A stretch of 11,392 nt of DNA, taken from assembly GCA_964561545.1 (NCBI GenBank), contig CAZLQF010000055.1, forward strand, positions 1 to 11,392. The letters are read 5' to 3'. Of the stretch, positions 9,501-11,392 are shown piece after piece (the first letter of the stretch is position 1; the number at the start of each line of letters is the position of its first letter). The translations under genes and the position numbers were made by a program. The stretch is from CAZLQF01 sp964561545 (GTDB lineage: Bacteria > Bacteroidota > Bacteroidia > CAILMK01 > CAYYUA01). The notes beneath the pieces are model-generated. The model was not told where the DNA came from, made no database searches, and saw only the letters and a list, made by a program, of their open reading frames with translations.

Positions 9501-11392
9501 CAGCAATTGGGTAAAGCAGGGGCGGTTACCCCATCAAACTTCTCTACCAATGGCCTGGAGAATGCTGTGCATTCGGTGGTAAATGTGGCCGGACCAATGA
9601 AAGCACTCGTATCTCCCGCTCCACAAATTTCTCTTACGTATACGTCAAAGGTGGTTCCGGACATTAAGCCCATTAACGTATCAGGATTATTGGATGTGTA
9701 GACTTTCGTACCATTACCGGGTGTAAATCCACTTGGGCCGTATTCAAGCTCCCAATTACTGCCGCGACCTCCGTTGGTCCAGCTTACTTCGGCTGAACTT
9801 GTGTCCAGGGTAGCGGCCATCACATTGGATGGATCGGGGCAAGTAACTTCATACAACCTTACATCATCATATGAACGGCCATCTGTGGTGAATTGGAAGT
9901 TATCTTCCTGACCAATTCGAACCTGGAAGCTCGAACTAAAGGACTGACCCGCATTGGACAAGGCATCGGATACGTTGATATCAGCGCTATCATAATTGGA
10001 CGAAGAATTGGCTTCCAGATCGAAAACACCAACCCAAGAATCGTTTTTGCTACCTCGTACCCATACGCTGTCATTATCACTGTTTTCATCCCCATATTCA
10101 CGGTGGAAGAAACTTAAGTGTATATAATTGTTCCCAACAAAATTGCTCATATCGAAGGTACCAATGAAGTAGTTTACTGAGGAACCACCGGGATTGTGCA
10201 ATCCAACGGATTGGGTACCCCTATTGGGACTATGCGAGCCATTGAAGATCAACTCACCTCCTGATGTACCACTGTATTCCCAATCAGCACCATTCCTGTC
10301 ACAGAATTGAGCACTGCCCGTGTAAGTACCGCTGAATGTTTCAAAATCTTCATAGTAAGGCAGGCTTAAAGCAGAAAGTGCAGGACATGCTGTCGTAAAT
10401 GTTACTGGGCCAATTGTATCACTTTTGCCTCTTGTTGGCCCACAATCCTCTACGAGATATGCATCATATTGGGTGGTACTATTCAAGCCTGACAAATTAT
10501 AAGGATGACTGAGTGCAGTATCCACATTGCCATTGTTCACTGAAAAGCCGGTTGAATCATAAATAACCATCCATTGGCTTCCGTTTCCACCTTCTGTCCA
10601 ATCCAATGTAGCTGAATTGGCAAATGTATTGTTAACCGAAAGATTCGATGGATCAGGACAAAGCGGTTTTTCTCTGAATTCCACGTCATCAATGGCCAAA
10701 TCCTTATAAAAGCTTCCATCATTGTCATCACCTCTGAATCGGATCACAACAGTATCCGTATAGCCTAAATTTCCAAGTTCAACAATTTTTTGCTGCCAAC
10801 CGGAAGCTTCAACATCAAAAGTGTCTTCTACTGTAAATCCTGAACCATCGTCAACTTCAATAAACAAAGGAAAATCCTCACTTGGGTTGTTGCCTTCCGT
10901 TTCAGAGTGAAAGTAAAAAGCCAATTGAGGCGTATTAAGGTTGGTTAGGTCTACAGGCCTGGAATGAAGCCAGGTTGTTGGCTCGTCATCACTTCCATCA
11001 ATCCAAGCCATGTAACCATTTCCGGTGGTATGGTCTTGGGTGGGTTGCCTGGAGGTAGAAGTCCCAAAGGCCCAGTCTTCTGCGCCATCATTGGAAGGAT
11101 TGACCCAACATGTAGGAATATTGCCGCCATTTTCGAAATCTTCAAAATAAGGGGCCGTAATAGGAGCGCACAATGTTGTAAAGGTAACCGGCCCGGTAAA
11201 ACTACTGGTATCACTGGCACTACAAATCTCTCTTACATAAACATCATAACTTGTATTAGAACTTAAACCCGTTAGATTATAGGTAGTGTTAGTAGTGGTA
11301 TTCCTTGTGCCATTGCCTAATGCGAATCCGCTTGTTCCATAAGCTATTTGCCAGGCATTGGTATTGTCATTAGGGGTCCAACTAATATCTGC
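2..11392 (-). CDS. Giant multidomain Fn3 / MAM-like surface or secreted protein, partial at both ends
   Basis: One frame is open across the entire window (first codon 11392-11390, last 4-2; 3797 codons), and I met no stop while translating it. The product is a chain of 13 Fn3 domains alternating with 13 larger beta-sandwich modules (MAM-like, choice-of-anchor-J-like and others), then a CARDB-like domain, another MAM-like domain and a terminal beta-rich region. Composition is rich in Asp, Asn, Ser, Thr and Gly and poor in Lys, with regularly placed Cys, as in exported proteins. No start, signal peptide, ribosome binding site, transmembrane segment or enzyme domain lies in the window. The domain set and order fit giant Bacteroidota proteins exported by T9SS, whose C-terminal sorting domain would lie past position 1. 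Adhesion, matrix or ligand binding outside the cell is inferred, not shown. An exact 2237-bp internal duplication (3666-5902 = 8118-10354) means this region could be misassembled. Reading frame is near certain; function is not. Confidence 0.96.
587..1129 (-). other. C-terminal-side MAM-like domain (residues 3422-3602)
   Basis: 'YPYNMSFESGVGNW' starts the domain, followed by 'WEVGQPNN', 'SYVTSPCFDLTSF', 'HLLFYHKFEVEAGIDEYWIEY', 'SEDGDNWNKLG', 'NWYNN', 'NCWQLSAIQVPLASLGN' and 'VRMRFVIQTDG'. It closes with 'GIAIDDIRI'. The SP.FDL, EYS.DG..W, NWY and GIAIDDI elements match the MAM-like/peptidase-associated jelly roll common in Bacteroidota extracellular proteins. It differs from modules A-D. Confidence 0.75.
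1130..1468 (-). other. CARDB-like Ig domain (residues 3309-3421)
   Basis: 'DPGVASINQPTSGCSLGANE' leads into 'VAVTVQNFGTDTISSGTSI', a 'LAPDSTVDYTF' strand and 'LGTDNVNTNDSS'. This is the D.GV..I..P.SGC.LG..E.V.V.V.NFGT pattern of CARDB-type (cell-adhesion-related) Ig domains, often placed before MAM-like domains near the C terminus of T9SS cargo. It breaks the Fn3 alternation. Confidence 0.75.
1469..1957 (-). other. Module F: choice-of-anchor-J-like domain (residues 3146-3308)
   Basis: Opens 'FPYTQDFDGVTAPELPCDY' and continues with 'YEWETSSSGDRSAPNAATI', 'DDWLFTPELQLTGGQAYEL', 'VFYYRGSGSSAQEKLEVQL' and closing 'HLGFHGFSDANQQRIFVDDI'. The DG..APELP.C start, LFTP.L.L strand and FVDD(I/V) end are the choice-of-anchor-J pattern. 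It is the last module of the alternating array. Confidence 0.75.
2234..2785 (-). other. Module B5: recurrent beta-sandwich domain (residues 2870-3053)
   Basis: Fifth B-type module and a diverged one, outside the exact repeat. It keeps LPYNEGFE, 'LCGVNEANW', 'HREYGDEDQANDRVWIRGS', 'GQSLSSTFQVRFGQEDN' and 'DGRSFDDISI'. Residues shared with B1-B4 mark what the fold needs: the HREYGDE/ND acidic core, the RGS turn and the GQEDN/DGRS.DD end. Confidence 0.65.
3056..3526 (-). other. Module D3: Cys-containing jelly-roll domain (residues 2623-2779)
   Basis: Third D-type module: 'YVQDFSSGFPNCWSRSN', 'VTVSWNFRQGDNSNCGNDPE', 'DNIDVDYWNGSQWI', 'NSFTIDS', and closing 'FDDVTIKEGPAC'. It follows the second copy of the exact repeat just as D1 follows the first, in the same register but clearly diverged, which supports an older, larger block duplication. 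Confidence 0.6.
3800..4351 (-). other. Module B4: recurrent beta-sandwich domain (residues 2348-2531), copy of B2
   Basis: Identical in DNA to B2 over its full length, including the HREYGDENNANDSVW core and 'GQEDN...DGRSFDD' end. Confidence 0.65.
4631..5116 (-). other. Module C2: choice-of-anchor-J-like domain (residues 2093-2254), copy of C1
   Basis: Identical in DNA to C1 over its full length. It has the LP.CW opening, 'FTPELSDL' and 'DDIFIDDV' closing strand of a jelly-roll binding domain. Confidence 0.7.
5390..5932 (-). other. Module B3: recurrent beta-sandwich domain (residues 1821-2001), copy of B1
   Basis: From position 5902 downward this is base-for-base the same as B1, with the same HREYGDE acidic core and DGRSYDD ending. 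The first residues after the Fn3 border differ (SPLSALMLPYY here, PALSALSLPYY in B1). The exact repeat therefore starts inside the domain, not at its border. Confidence 0.65.
6209..6529 (-). other. Module E: small 'GDGWNG' beta domain (residues 1622-1728)
   Basis: The shortest inter-Fn3 module (107 residues) and the only one of its kind here. It has an N-terminal 'CQYTFDMQDDFGDGWNGAS' followed by 'IFVLQNG', then 'DNFTGGSS', 'VLCDSAGVELVWNSGSFDSEISF', and ends with a Cys-Pro-Ser-Cys at the Fn3 border. I know the C.YT....D..GDGWNG pattern from other secreted Bacteroidota proteins but cannot name the family with confidence. The acidic DDFGDG loop is a plausible metal site (inference). Confidence 0.6.
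6806..7249 (-). other. Module D2: Cys-rich jelly-roll domain (residues 1382-1529)
   Basis: Second D-type module, with 'NDFSNGFPVCWSRSD', 'CGSRNDVLEL', 'VRVLYYIGAGVCNNDPEDSEN', 'HIDYWDGSQWVQAKNYDGS' and closing 'DAWQIDSVVIKEGPAC'. It lies right after D1, separated by one Fn3, so D1-Fn3-D2 looks like a small tandem duplication of a D-Fn3 unit that has since diverged. Confidence 0.6.
7523..7978 (-). other. Module D1: Cys-rich jelly-roll domain, reelin-repeat-like (residues 1139-1290)
   Basis: Begins 'YVQDFNSGTFPNCWSRSS', then 'CGSRSNVLDM', a 'VVKVSFYWGDICNSGTE' strand-loop, 'DNIDFEYWDGTQWV' and closing 'DEWQIDSVVIEKGPSC'. The pattern strand-Cys-acidic-'DNI...YWDG..W' resembles reelin-type jelly rolls ('E.V.VEYS..G..W'). 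That is a resemblance by eye, not a database match. It contains three internal Cys. Homologous to D2 and D3. Confidence 0.6.
8252..8803 (-). other. Module B2: recurrent beta-sandwich domain (residues 864-1047)
   Basis: 184-residue B-type module with 'LPYKEGFESVGGSYQGSA', 'FCDVNGANW', 'GLHNPGGSS', 'HREYGDENNANDSVWIRGS', 'GQSFTSTFQVRFGQEDN' and 'DGRSFDDITI'. It resembles B5 in length and differs from the B1/B3 subtype by a 3-residue longer core. DNA is identical to module B4 (3800-4351). Confidence 0.65.
9083..9568 (-). other. Module C1: choice-of-anchor-J-like domain (residues 609-770)
   Basis: Starts 'RPLVEKFDGVTAPALPNCW', the F(D/E)G...LP.CW opening seen in choice-of-anchor-J/cleaved-adhesin-like domains of Bacteroidota. 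Continues with 'IRLDSDS', 'AMLFTPELSDLTSQNNRVRF', 'INVLYVGTVTDP', a 'W.EF.V.F' strand, and 'NYIAFLHGKNTSGDDIFIDDV'. Likely a binding or structural jelly roll. DNA is identical to module C2 (4631-5116). Confidence 0.7.
9842..10384 (-). other. Module B1: recurrent beta-sandwich domain (residues 337-517)
   Basis: First of five copies of a 181-184-residue module. Landmarks in order: LPYYEDFE, 'FCDRNGADW', 'GLHNPGGSS', 'MSNFVGNNYIHLSF', 'HREYGDENSDNDSVWVRGS', 'GQSFSSSFQVRIGQEDN' and 'DGRSYDDVRL'. The LPY.E.FE opening and DD(V/I) closing strand place it in the MAM/jelly-roll superfamily, but the acidic HREYGDE..xxND.VW.RGS core is distinctive and I cannot assign a named family. The Asp/Glu/Asn cluster could bind a metal such as calcium (inference). 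From 10354 downward the DNA is identical to module B3. Confidence 0.65.
10661..11167 (-). other. Module A: MAM-like jelly-roll domain (residues 76-244)
   Basis: It opens with APYFEDFENGG and a Cys-Trp, followed by 'DWAFG' and 'DHTTGNGYMAWID', a strong match to the MAM signature (DW...DHT.G.GYYM). Then come 'PVDLTNLNTPQLAFYFHSE', a 'LFIEVDDGSGF' strand and the closing 'LAIDDVEF' strand usual for MAM/choice-of-anchor-J folds. It is the only clear copy of this subtype between Fn3 domains here. MAM domains mediate adhesion or ligand contact; the partner is unknown. Confidence 0.8.

Larger units (their letters stand above)
8118..10354. repeat. Exact 2237-bp direct repeat, copy 1 (N-terminal copy)
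   Basis: Line-by-line comparison found no difference from 3666-5902; the offset is 4452 bp throughout. It covers most of B1, then Fn3, C1, Fn3, B2 and the N-terminal half of the next Fn3. The first mismatches outside it (10355 g against a; 8117 c against a) are both third-position synonymous changes. The next bases show clear divergence within still-alignable flanks. Confidence 0.95.
1958..11392 (-). other. Array of 13 fibronectin type III domains
   Basis: Fn3 domains of 90-93 residues occur at 11392-11168 (N-terminally cut), 10660-10385, 9841-9569, 9082-8804, 8251-7979, 7522-7250, 6805-6530, 6208-5933, 5389-5117, 4630-4352, 3799-3527, 3055-2786 and 2233-1958. Each starts with a Cys followed by a P.N-type segment, then 'SA.I.W', 'W.V.YG.SGF.LGNGT', a 'T....I.GL...T.YDVYVRE.C' strand pair, and ends 'GPV.FTT.C'. 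The W, the Tyr of YG, the GL turn and the YDVYVRE strand are standard Fn3 landmarks. Three Cys per domain (both borders and after VRE) are nearly invariant, suggesting disulfide-stapled joints between modules. The domains probably act as spacers presenting the intervening modules. Copies at 9841-9569/5389-5117 and 9082-8804/4630-4352 are identical in DNA because of the internal duplication. Confidence 0.9.

Noticed and set aside
3672..10117. Pairs of identical 62-97-codon plus-strand and 80-codon minus-strand open frames, 4452 bp apart
   Set aside because: They are shadows in other frames. They look conserved only because the DNA under them is the exact 2237-bp repeat.
3666..10354. Insertion sequence or composite transposon as the cause of the long repeat
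   Set aside because: No transposase, terminal inverted repeats or target-site duplication are seen. Both copies are in-frame parts of the same protein and their edges lie within homologous flanks.
10951..11266. Overlapping open frames on both strands (89 and 100 codons)
   Set aside because: Both overlap module A and the first Fn3 in other frames and show no domain or translation signal. The MAM-like reading in the main frame is far stronger.
1958..11392. Regular repeat-and-spacer spacing suggestive of a CRISPR-like or satellite array
   Set aside because: The period is hundreds of bases and follows Fn3 codons. Repeats diverge at silent sites and the intervening segments encode folded domains.
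2..11392. Internal in-frame ATG codons as possible starts of separate smaller genes
   Set aside because: Methionines in the main frame (for example in MSNF or MSNY of B modules) sit inside conserved domain strands, with no stop before them and no intergenic gap.
2..11392. Defence, toxin or biosynthetic system
   Set aside because: No catalytic motif, toxin domain, immunity gene or gene cluster is present. The window contains only one structural, repeat-rich gene.

Overview
The whole window lies inside one protein-coding gene on the minus strand. Read from position 11392 down to position 2, one frame stays open for 3797 codons with no stop. Neither a start nor a stop codon of the gene is present, so this is an internal to C-terminal-proximal slice of a giant secreted or cell-surface protein. 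No RNA gene, promoter, terminator, mobile element or CRISPR array is visible, and no stretch lacks coding sequence. Residue numbers below count from position 11392.

The protein is a regular chain of extracellular beta-sandwich modules. Thirteen fibronectin type III (Fn3) domains of about 90 residues (the first is cut by the window edge) alternate strictly with thirteen larger modules of 107 to 184 residues, mostly jelly-roll (MAM-like or choice-of-anchor-J-like) domains. From N to C terminus the order is Fn3-A-Fn3-B1-Fn3-C1-Fn3-B2-Fn3-D1-Fn3-D2-Fn3-E-Fn3-B3-Fn3-C2-Fn3-B4-Fn3-D3-Fn3-B5-Fn3-F. At the low-coordinate end the alternation stops. It is followed by a CARDB-like Ig domain, a second MAM-like domain and a 'WNG..SS.W.D..NW..G.P' beta-rich region. 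This layout is typical of very large Bacteroidota (Flavobacteriia/Cytophagia-type) proteins exported by the type IX secretion system (T9SS). The T9SS sorting domain would lie beyond position 1 and is not seen.

The most striking feature is an exact 2237-bp repeat. Positions 3666-5902 and 8118-10354 appear identical base for base, 4452 bp (1484 codons) apart and in the same reading frame. Both edges fall inside domains, and the flanks stay homologous in the same register but clearly diverged. That pattern suggests an older block duplication (Fn3-B-Fn3-C-Fn3-B-Fn3-D) whose centre was recently homogenised by gene conversion. An assembly error caused by the repeat is the main alternative.

Function can only be inferred: adhesion, matrix or surface-layer roles, or binding of polysaccharide or protein partners. 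No catalytic domain is seen in this slice. I see no evidence of a defence, mobile or biosynthetic system.
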